Shown one piece after another: positions 35,133 through 43,087 of a stretch of DNA of 64,000 nucleotides (its first letter is position 1; each line of letters starts with the position of its first letter). Source of the stretch: HXMU1420-13 sp965229525. Its GTDB lineage: Bacteria > Bacteroidota > Rhodothermia > Balneolales > Balneolaceae. Both the position numbers and the translations under genes were made by a program. The notes under the pieces are model-generated. The model was not told the origin of the DNA. It made no database searches and saw nothing but the letters and a program-made list of their open reading frames with translations. The stretch covers positions 868,001 to 932,000 of the forward strand of contig OZ245886.1 in assembly GCA_965229525.1 (NCBI GenBank), given 5' to 3'.

Positions 35133-36506
35133 CTACTTTTGAATCTGATTAATCAGATTTGGCAAAATTTCAGCCTTCAACCCTTCAAGTGCAGTCTCAA
35201 AAGCTTTAGCAGCAGCTTTTTGATAGGTATCACTTAATCCTTTAATGTCTGTTGCTGAATATGTTGCTTCTTCTTGCCCAGTGAGCATATTTGTAATAGT
35301 GATTCTGTAACTAACAAAGGCAGAGTAGATTCCATAGGTTTCGCTTCCCTGCCGGGTCTCAGCGTCCACTTCCAAATACAGTTCAGCATCTGCCAAATCA
35401 TCAATAAAAGTATAACCGGCCTCATTAAGTCCTTCTTTGATGACAGGCTGAAGGTAGTTCGAACTCTCGTTCCCGCCTAAAAAAGTCTCGCTATATTCAA
35501 GATAGATTGGAACACCACTCACCCGAAGTACATATCTGGCACTTGGTGCATTTACTCCGTCAAAGATACTTGTTAGAAAAGCAGAAGATTCGCCTTCCGA
35601 AAATGCTGAAAATGCAATACCGCCTGTGATAATTTGCATGGCATCGGGGGCTGTAATTTTATTCAACTCTACGGCTGCTTCACCATTTGCATTTGTTAGT
35701 ACAGTAGGTGAGAAATCACCTCCACCCCGTATAAATCTAAAACCAATCGGAACGCCTTCGACGGGTTCTCCTGAATTTTCATACTCCAATCTAAGCTGAA
35801 ATGGTGCCTCACCAGCTTTCCCAACCTGCCCTATTGATGGCCCATTAGAATTTGTGATTCTGTACAACGAAACAACATCTCGTAGAGATGATCTTAATTC
35901 CGCAAATAAATCAACGCTTTCACCTTCGAATTCAATATTCATTGGTCGATCGATGTATGGAGCTATATCTGCAAGCCCATTCGTAAAACTCGAGAGCGCT
36001 AGCTCAAATTCACCATTATTGTAAGCATTTCTCCCATCTGCTAAGGCTGTTGTTGCCTGATTTTTAGCAATCTGCATTTTCTCTTGAAGCCGACGCTCAT
36101 AATCACTTTTTGATAGACGAATGTACATCCAAAATTCTGTCCCATCATCGTAGGAATCTACAATTTCAAAGTCCTCAATGGTTTTTCTAGCCTGTGTTTG
36201 TGTAAAAGCAGAAAAGAAATTCTCGTACCCACCATTTTGCTCCTGTTCAAGGAATTCCATGGTACTGGAAACATTAACTTCGATTTGTGATATTAGTTCG
36301 GCAAGTGCACTTTCACGTGCTGCCTGTTGATAGGCTGCATTATCTGATTTTAGGGCACTTCCAACACCGATATAAAAACGGGGGTCGGCAGGATACTCGT
36401 TGAGCCAATTTGGCTTCTCTTGTGCGTTCACGGCTGGAGAAATCCAACCAGTTATTGTTACCCACAATACAATGCACAGAATTTGATTGAAGCACTTGTT
36501 CAACAT
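35133..36506 (-). CDS. LPP20-like exported protein with an Ig-like insert
   Basis: The 457-residue protein has a signal peptide (cleavage expected near VNAQEK, residues 28-31) but no lipobox Cys. The N-terminal domain is LPP20-like (WLNEYPADPRFYIGVGSALKSDNAAYQQAARESALAEL), an amphipathic helix region follows (about 140-180), and a central beta domain (about 225-300) resembles a Big-1 Ig-like repeat (GEPVEGVPIGFRFIRGGGDFSPTVLTNANGEAAV). A C-terminal alpha/beta domain completes it. FlgP of the Vibrio flagellar H-ring belongs to the same family, but no flagellar genes are seen here. It follows the CsgG-like gene by 18 bases. Confidence 0.75.
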   Translation of the reverse strand: MLNKCFNQILCIVLWVTITGWISPAVNAQEKPNWLNEYPADPRFYIGVGSALKSDNAAYQQAARESALAELISQIEVNVSSTMEFLEQEQNGGYENFFSAFTQTQARKTIEDFEIVDSYDDGTEFWMYIRLSKSDYERRLQEKMQIAKNQATTALADGRNAYNNGEFELALSSFTNGLADIAPYIDRPMNIEFEGESVDLFAELRSSLRDVVSLYRITNSNGPSIGQVGKAGEAPFQLRLEYENSGEPVEGVPIGFRFIRGGGDFSPTVLTNANGEAAVELNKITAPDAMQIITGGIAFSAFSEGESSAFLTSIFDGVNAPSARYVLRVSGVPIYLEYSETFLGGNESSNYLQPVIKEGLNEAGYTFIDDLADAELYLEVDAETRQGSETYGIYSAFVSYRITITNMLTGQEEATYSATDIKGLSDTYQKAAAKAFETALEGLKAEILPNLINQIQK

Positions 36507-36524
36507 CCTGTCTTCCCCCTTTTA

Positions 36525-37136
36525 TTAATTATTTGGCGGACCAGGTGGTAAGGGAAGTCCTGCTGCACCTCCACCACTATCCTGAGTTAGTACGTAAGCT
36601 GTACCACCTAACAATGCGGCAGCAGTAATATATAACCACCCTCGTTTTTTCTTTTTCACATAGGTGCCGGACAATTTTTGAGCTAGAACATCTAATTCTG
36701 GCAATAAACCATCCTGTGGACCTCGATATTCCAGCGCTTCCGATTTTTCAATTGATCCTGATTGAGCATCAATTAATCGTACGGTAATGGAATAAGTTTG
36801 CCCCACCTTTCCGATATCACCAACAATAATCTTATCCGCTGAAAGTAAATCCCCTAATTGAATCGCAGTTTCTGGATTTGCAATATCTGAAACGGAAAAT
36901 CTTTGCTCTGCCAATACTTGCTCAATGGCCGATCGCTCAACCAAAGTAAATACTTCGGTTTGAATCATTCCATTTCGAAATCTGTTCGTGAGTGTAATTG
37001 CCGTTTCATTCGTCATGCCGGATGTAACATTAAAATCGAAAACAGCCAATCTTTCTTGTGCTTCAATATCCTGAGGAGCAAATCCAATAATCAGAACCAG
37101 CACCAATGCTTTAATAAGTAATAGTTTAGTTTTCAT
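36525..37136 (-). CDS. CsgG/LpoB-like exported protein
   Basis: The 203-residue protein has a signal peptide ending near IEAQERL (residues 26-29) and lacks a lipobox Cys. The mature part matches the CsgG/LpoB/FlgO superfamily (RLAVFDFNVTSGMTNETAITLTNRFRNGMI, then FTLVERSAIEQVLAEQRFSVSDIANPETAIQLGDLLSADKIIVGDIGKVG). A basic cluster (KKKKRG) and a hydrophobic stretch near residues 167-185, then a Gly/Pro tail, are unusual for the family. Outer-membrane or periplasmic location is inferred. It lies between the T9SS protein and the LPP20-like protein. Confidence 0.8.
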   Translation of the reverse strand: MKTKLLLIKALVLVLIIGFAPQDIEAQERLAVFDFNVTSGMTNETAITLTNRFRNGMIQTEVFTLVERSAIEQVLAEQRFSVSDIANPETAIQLGDLLSADKIIVGDIGKVGQTYSITVRLIDAQSGSIEKSEALEYRGPQDGLLPELDVLAQKLSGTYVKKKKRGWLYITAAALLGGTAYVLTQDSGGGAAGLPLPPGPPNN

Positions 37137-37153
37137 GGTTTTTCCTTAGCTGA

Positions 37154-40100
37154 TTATTTGATCAGGGTCATTTTTTGAAGCTGGGTAAATCGTGCATCCG
37201 AATTAATCGCTTTCGCAGACATTCGATAGAAATACACCCCAGATGCAACTCGCGATGCATCCCAAATGAAGTCGTGATACCCGGCATCCATTTCGTTGTT
37301 GATTAAGGTCGCGACTTTCTGTCCAAGTGTATTGAACACTTCGATAGTTACCACAGAGGCTTCAGGTAATCCAAATACAATGGTTGTTGAAGGATTAAAT
37401 GGATTTGGGTAATTATTCTTCAACTCGAAAACAGATGGAATATCCCTGATTCCAAGGTTATGCTCGGCGATGAATTCTTCCGTACCTGCCACGATTCTAA
37501 AAGAACGTTTGATTTCTGCACCAATTCCACTTCGAATTGTTTTATTGTTTACCTGAGTTGGATCTAAAGACCAAACGGTTTGCTGATCTTTGTCAAAAGC
37601 AACCAGTCGGAAGTTTGGAGGAAGCTCACCATTTAACAGTGCATCAATTCTGATGTATTCTTCACTTGAGTTTGATAGAATCTCAAAATCCCAAACGTGA
37701 CCATCTAAGTTTGGTTTTCTAGCGTCCACCGATAGTTTTTTCGAATGAACGTTGTCGTTGATAATTCCCAAACTGAGGAATTCTCCTGGTTGATTTGGCG
37801 CATTTACAAGATCAAGTTCATCTTTTTGATCTTCTGCCAATTCTGTAGAACCAATGAAATTGTAGTTATCCTCCACCAATCCTGACTTCGCTTTTAACTG
37901 AACCGACCATGAGTCTTCTGAATCAAATGGGAGATCTGAAATTTCCTTGGCTGATCCACCACCAGAAACTATCGGACTAAGTTGCAGTTCCTCGGGGTTG
38001 TTCGAGCTATTATTCACAAAGTAGCCTTCCCATGGCTTTATCGTTGAAATATTGGTGAAACCTGACCCATCATATCCCCAAAGATTATCTACCGTTGATG
38101 GAATTACAGCATTCGCCCAGTCTGTATCATACGTAAATGGCGAGCCAATCATATTCCATCCCGGTTGTAGAAATATGCTGAAATTCTCATCGGTTGGAGC
38201 ACTTTGTCCGCTACCGGTTTGAATAGATCCAACGCTTGATGTAATAAACCAATAACCACGACCAGGAGCGAATCCTTCAAACCCTCCTTCGCTATGTTCA
38301 ACATATGCGCCAGACTGCCAACGGAATAATCGCCAATTTTCAACACCTGCTTCTCCGAAGTTGCCCAATACTGAATTCACAGAATTTGAACCATCTACCA
38401 AAGGAACTGAGATCAATCGATAGAAATTCTGTTCTGTTCCAGCCGGTTGAGGTGCCGTTCTTACGATTCCTTCAGCTACTTCTACACTAATTGTATAAGG
38501 ATTTAGGTTTGGACTCACCTCAGGCGACGTCACTGTATTCGTACCGTCGGATACTTCGAACCAATATGAAACACCATTTGAAGTAGAAACACTCGCAGGC
38601 AAAGACAAACTGTATGTTCCACCTGCACCGGCCAACATTGATTCTCTGGTATAACTGGATATTGCACCACCACCACCGGATTTGTAGTACACAAATACAG
38701 ATCCGCTATTTCCTAAGCCGGTCGGGTTAATGTTAATTGGAATTGCATCCCCGGAATTTACAACTACATCTTCGTTTCTGGTCACCGTGCTATCCACACC
38801 GGTTGAAAGGGTAACACCTTTTCCTAATAGATCGAGTTGTTCAGTCGCAATATTGCTCGTGATACTTAACAGATTTGTGAACACGCGAACTTCTGAGGGT
38901 TCAAATCGAACTACAACATCACGTGAATTTCCAGGAGTTAAACTGAATGTTCTGTTAGATGGTGAAAGGATGGTGAAATCAGGTTCATTCGTGAAAATAT
39001 CGCTTACGTTTAAATCCGCATTCCCTCCGTTTGTGATTTCAAATGTTTTAGTGTCACTTTCACCAAGTTTTAACTCACCGAAATCAAGTTGACGTGTACT
39101 AAGTTGTACATTTGGTGTTGGTTGATCTACACCAGTTCCACGAACTTTGATAGTGAAAGGATCACTACTATCTGTGCGATCACTACTAATTGCTAGTGTT
39201 CCGGTAAATAGGGTTTCACCTCCCTGACCTGGCTCAAAAGTTACATTGATATCCTCAGAACTTTCCGCAGCTATAAATATTGGGTTTTGAGAAGTCGGAG
39301 CATTTTCAATAAAGAAACTGCTGTTATCCGAATTGATCCCGGTAATTTTTAGCGTAGCATTCCCACTATTTATCAGTGTGATACTCTGTTCTGTTGATTC
39401 ATTGACAGTTACCAATCCAAAATCAAGTGAATCGGGGTTTACAGCCAGAATTTTCTCTGGTGGACCAACGGTTCCTTCACCACTCAGTTCCACATTTACG
39501 GTACTATTACTGGCATCGTTACTAACAATTTCAATTCCGCCAGAAAAACTCGATGCAGAGGTTGGCGTGAAGGTTACTGGAACTTGTAATGGTGTGCCAC
39601 GCTCAACATCAGCGGGCAAATCTATGGAAGCACTAAATGCTGACCCTGACACATTGAAGGAAGTAACCTCAAGTGTGCTCGTACCTAAATTTCTAATTTC
39701 GAGCGTTACTTGTTTAGTCTCGTCGATTTCGACTGAACCAAAAGCCAAGCTATCAGAATTCAGAGATATAGTTGGCTCTGGATTTAATACTGCATTTCCA
39801 GAGAGGCTAATTTGTTGAGTAGGCACATTTCCACCTAATGACAGCGTAGCAGTTTTTGATCCTTGAGTTGTTGGAACGAGTGCAACATTAATCACAAGAC
39901 TGTCGGTTAGTGTAACTCCAGCGTTTAGCGATCCTGTTGTTGGACTTACTCTAAACTCATCCGAATTCACCGAGATATTCGATAGGTTCAACACATCAAA
40001 TCCAGTATTGTAAATTGCGAATTGCTGTGCCACGCTATCCCCAACCAGTACGGTGCCGAAATCCACCTCCGCAACTGAAATGTCCATAATAGGTTCTCGA

Positions 40101-41686
40101 GCAATGGCATCACCAAGAACACGAATCGTTTCTGTACGGTCGTTGTTTAGAATGCTGATTATTCCATTTTTTGCCCCTGCACTCAATGGTTTATACTTTA
40201 CCGTAAATGTCAGTTGATCGGAAGAATTAGCATCAATACTACCGGTAGTTGGTGAGACGGTAAAATCAGGAAGATTAGAGGTGATGTTCGTGATATTCAG
40301 CGCTGCGTCGCCTTCATTCATCACAGTAAAAGTCTGAGTCAGACTATCTCCTTCAACAATGGAATCGAACTGCAATGTATCCACTGAAATTGCGATGGAA
40401 GGTCTGGTTTCCACTGTAATTTGACGCGAACTTGGATTACTCCACTCTCCTTTTGAGTTTTTAAATCGGATGTACATGGTATGAAGTCCAACTTCTAAGC
40501 CGGTTGTACTCATATCGATATCCAGGTCGATTTCTTCAAAATCGGAATCAAAATTTCCATCTTTAGAAACCGTGATTGGAGTCCCGTTCCCCTGCCCTGG
40601 ATCCGAATCGAAGTAATATTCTGCCTGGTCGATAAACACAATGTCTTCTACCTGAAAAGGCACTCCTCGAACTGGCCCCCATTTACCATTTGAGCCCTGA
40701 ACACGGAAATATGCAAAATGTCGTCCAATCCCATAGGCGCTAACATCAAACGAGGCTTCCAATTCTTCAATGGCTTCATCAAACGCTCCATCAACCGGAG
40801 CAGGCAAAGCTGTTCCCTGACCTACACCAGGATCATCGTTCACATAATACTCTGCACCGATGATGGTCAGCGCTTCTTCTTCACCATCCTGCACGGTAAA
40901 AGTAAAACCTCGTTTGGCTCCCCATTCACCGTTTGATTTTTGGAATCTGGTAAATATCGTGTGCCTACCCTCCGACAACCCTGGAAGATTTACATCAACA
41001 TTTAATTCTTCTTCCGCTTCATCAAAGCTTCCATCAGCCGGAGCTGCTATTGATGTACCATTACCTTCACCAGGATCTGTATCTATAAAGTACTCTGCGG
41101 CTGCTAAAGTGAACTCAATATCAGCACGATTGCTAACAACAAATGATTGCCCTCTAGGGGCTCCCCAACGTCCATTTACATCTTTAAAGCGAACAAATAT
41201 TTCATGTCTTCCTTCGGATAACCCAGGGAGATTAACCTCTGATGTTACGGTTTCCAGAAATCCACCAAACCCACCATCTGTAGTAATTGTAAAGGCTGTT
41301 CCATTACCTTCACCCGGATCAGTATCAATGAAGTATTCTGCTTCTGTAAGCTCAAAAACAATTTCCTGAGCATCACTAACTCGAAAAACAGTACCCCTTG
41401 GAGTTCCCCATTTTCCTGAAGCATCCTGAAAGCGGACATACACTACATGCTGGCCTACCGACAACCCAGTTACATCCAAATTAATAGTGACTTCTTCAGC
41501 ATTTTCATCATACGAACCATCATCTGGAGCAGCAATAGCTGTATTTAAACCCGCTCCATTATCAGTATCTACAAAGTATTCTGCAGCTGTAATCTGAGCA
41601 TTCAATGCCTGGGAGAAACCAAGGAGCAGCAAAAGCCAAACTACTCCGATCCCTAGTCTTGTTTTATAGAATTTCGATTGTGCCAC
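37154..41686 (-). CDS. Large secreted protein: N-terminal repeats, ASH domains, T9SS sorting domain
   Basis: The 1510-residue protein has a signal peptide (residues 1-31, ending NAQ). Five approximately 85-residue repeats follow (about 32-430), each with AEYFIDTDPGEGNGT-like and GRHTIFVRF, NGEWG motifs; the D-x-D-x-G spacing suggests Ca2+ binding. Several ASH/choice-of-anchor-D domains come next (about 430-960, with repeated DFGTVLVGDSVAQQF). The end (about 1425-1510), starting NYPNPFNPSTTIVFG, is a T9SS type A sorting domain that directs export and surface attachment. GTG at 41686 is the start. It is probably an adhesin or matrix protein; the ligand is not known. Confidence 0.9.
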   Translation of the reverse strand: MAQSKFYKTRLGIGVVWLLLLLGFSQALNAQITAAEYFVDTDNGAGLNTAIAAPDDGSYDENAEEVTINLDVTGLSVGQHVVYVRFQDASGKWGTPRGTVFRVSDAQEIVFELTEAEYFIDTDPGEGNGTAFTITTDGGFGGFLETVTSEVNLPGLSEGRHEIFVRFKDVNGRWGAPRGQSFVVSNRADIEFTLAAAEYFIDTDPGEGNGTSIAAPADGSFDEAEEELNVDVNLPGLSEGRHTIFTRFQKSNGEWGAKRGFTFTVQDGEEEALTIIGAEYYVNDDPGVGQGTALPAPVDGAFDEAIEELEASFDVSAYGIGRHFAYFRVQGSNGKWGPVRGVPFQVEDIVFIDQAEYYFDSDPGQGNGTPITVSKDGNFDSDFEEIDLDIDMSTTGLEVGLHTMYIRFKNSKGEWSNPSSRQITVETRPSIAISVDTLQFDSIVEGDSLTQTFTVMNEGDAALNITNITSNLPDFTVSPTTGSIDANSSDQLTFTVKYKPLSAGAKNGIISILNNDRTETIRVLGDAIAREPIMDISVAEVDFGTVLVGDSVAQQFAIYNTGFDVLNLSNISVNSDEFRVSPTTGSLNAGVTLTDSLVINVALVPTTQGSKTATLSLGGNVPTQQISLSGNAVLNPEPTISLNSDSLAFGSVEIDETKQVTLEIRNLGTSTLEVTSFNVSGSAFSASIDLPADVERGTPLQVPVTFTPTSASSFSGGIEIVSNDASNSTVNVELSGEGTVGPPEKILAVNPDSLDFGLVTVNESTEQSITLINSGNATLKITGINSDNSSFFIENAPTSQNPIFIAAESSEDINVTFEPGQGGETLFTGTLAISSDRTDSSDPFTIKVRGTGVDQPTPNVQLSTRQLDFGELKLGESDTKTFEITNGGNADLNVSDIFTNEPDFTILSPSNRTFSLTPGNSRDVVVRFEPSEVRVFTNLLSITSNIATEQLDLLGKGVTLSTGVDSTVTRNEDVVVNSGDAIPININPTGLGNSGSVFVYYKSGGGGAISSYTRESMLAGAGGTYSLSLPASVSTSNGVSYWFEVSDGTNTVTSPEVSPNLNPYTISVEVAEGIVRTAPQPAGTEQNFYRLISVPLVDGSNSVNSVLGNFGEAGVENWRLFRWQSGAYVEHSEGGFEGFAPGRGYWFITSSVGSIQTGSGQSAPTDENFSIFLQPGWNMIGSPFTYDTDWANAVIPSTVDNLWGYDGSGFTNISTIKPWEGYFVNNSSNNPEELQLSPIVSGGGSAKEISDLPFDSEDSWSVQLKAKSGLVEDNYNFIGSTELAEDQKDELDLVNAPNQPGEFLSLGIINDNVHSKKLSVDARKPNLDGHVWDFEILSNSSEEYIRIDALLNGELPPNFRLVAFDKDQQTVWSLDPTQVNNKTIRSGIGAEIKRSFRIVAGTEEFIAEHNLGIRDIPSVFELKNNYPNPFNPSTTIVFGLPEASVVTIEVFNTLGQKVATLINNEMDAGYHDFIWDASRVASGVYFYRMSAKAINSDARFTQLQKMTLIK

Positions 41687-41739
41687 AACGCATTCCTATT
41701 TGGTGTTGAAAATTAGAACTGTTGAATTAAAACAAGCCT

Positions 41740-42864
41740 CTAATTTCCACCGTCACCTATGCGTCCTGTGGCAGTAATCGTAATGGTACCAGATGGGGAT
41801 ACCGTAGTTGGTGTTACCTGGAATTGGATAACAACTGGTACCGATGGAGCACCTCTCCCATCACTATAAGAGGTTGGTCCTGCGTATAAACCGATATCAC
41901 TTCTAGAACCATCAAGATCCAAATATGGTGTTCCTGTGCGACCAGCATCAATCCAGGCTGAACTTGTAGCTAAATTTAAGTCGAAACTATTTTCATCTAG
42001 TGATTGTAAATCTAATTCACTGTTATCAGAATCAAAGTTTTCAAAATCCGGATTTGCGTCAACCTGATTCAAACCACTAGCAGATGAATTATAAAAGCCA
42101 TTATTAGTTATGAATGCATTTCCTGACACATTTTGAACAGGAAATGGTGCATTAACATACCCGTTAGAATAAATTTCTGGCGCTCCACTTCCCACATATA
42201 CATCTGGTCTAGAAAAACTTGAAGACGAATTAGTATTTATGTGAAGGTTATAGGCAATTACTACTCCAGATGCATTTGCAAGATGAATTACTCCAGTATT
42301 TCCTGCTGGCAAAATTGATTCATTAAAAAAGTTATTAGTAATTTGAGTGTTTGAATTACTTGTTCTTACAGAGTAATAACCTGTTTCATGAAATATGTTG
42401 CTTCTAACAGTATCTGCGGTACCTTGAAAAAACATAACAGTAATACCGCCAATAAATAAGTTTTCTTCAATAGTTACATTAGCTGTACCACTTTCAGTAT
42501 CTAAAAAACCAGTAGCATCTTGAATACGGAAGCCTTTAATAACTGTACCATCTGCAGAACCAGTTAAATCAAAATAACCCGTTCCTGGAATATCAATTAA
42601 TTCTGTACCGCCATCTTCAACCGGCATATATCCGGAGCCGATTATGTAGAGCCTCTTATCAACAGTTACCGGACCTAGATCAGCAGTGAATGCATATTGA
42701 TCCGGTTGAACACGAATGGTATCCCCTGAAGATGCGGCTGCAACTGCATCATGAATAGAAGTAAAATCCCCTGTTCCGGCTAAATCAACAATATGAGTTT
42801 GTTGTGCTTGTGCAATTGATGCACCAATAATTAAAACTGATAGTAAACCAAGTATTCTGTACAT
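41740..42864 (-). CDS. Exported right-handed beta-helix (pectin-lyase fold) protein
   Basis: The 374-residue protein, from ATG at 42864, has the signal peptide MYRILGLLSVLIIGASIAQAQ. The body holds repeated beta-helix turns (DFTSIHDAVAAASSGDTIRV, then the VIKGF, VTIEENLF and ITNNFFNES ladder), typical of right-handed beta-helix proteins that act as polysaccharide lyases or passive adhesins. I see no lyase active-site motif. The last 30 residues (QVTPTTVSPSGTITITATGRIG) look like a small Ig-like module and no T9SS domain is visible. A TTG at 42897 would extend the N-terminus but would disrupt the signal. Confidence 0.78.
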   Translation of the reverse strand: MYRILGLLSVLIIGASIAQAQQTHIVDLAGTGDFTSIHDAVAAASSGDTIRVQPDQYAFTADLGPVTVDKRLYIIGSGYMPVEDGGTELIDIPGTGYFDLTGSADGTVIKGFRIQDATGFLDTESGTANVTIEENLFIGGITVMFFQGTADTVRSNIFHETGYYSVRTSNSNTQITNNFFNESILPAGNTGVIHLANASGVVIAYNLHINTNSSSSFSRPDVYVGSGAPEIYSNGYVNAPFPVQNVSGNAFITNNGFYNSSASGLNQVDANPDFENFDSDNSELDLQSLDENSFDLNLATSSAWIDAGRTGTPYLDLDGSRSDIGLYAGPTSYSDGRGAPSVPVVIQFQVTPTTVSPSGTITITATGRIGDGGN

Positions 42865-43087
42865 AATCCGAAATGTTGTATTGTAGGTAATGCTCAATTG
42901 TAAATTTGTACTCTCGAAATTGATATACCTAATTCGGGGTATTTTAGATACGTATTAAAACGTATACCACTAACTATAAGTACTACAATCGATTAGCAGT
43001 TTTTACGTACTTTTGATTGATAATTCCTAGCTACAACAGCTATCTTTTGCCGTTCTATTTTTTCAAAAAAATCTTTGAGTTAATCAT

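Noticed and set aside
35133..37136. Flagellar FlgO/FlgP genes
   Set aside because: Related domains are present but no flagellar gene is near and both lack lipobox cysteines.
39333..39818. 161-residue plus-strand ORF inside the large T9SS gene
   Set aside because: It is antisense to a strongly supported coding region with clear domains and its translation is low-complexity (Ser/Thr/Val-rich) with no recognisable fold.
37154..41686. CRISPR or tandem DNA repeat from the repeated domains
   Set aside because: Repeats are about 85 residues each, divergent at the DNA level and in frame, so they are protein repeats and not an array.
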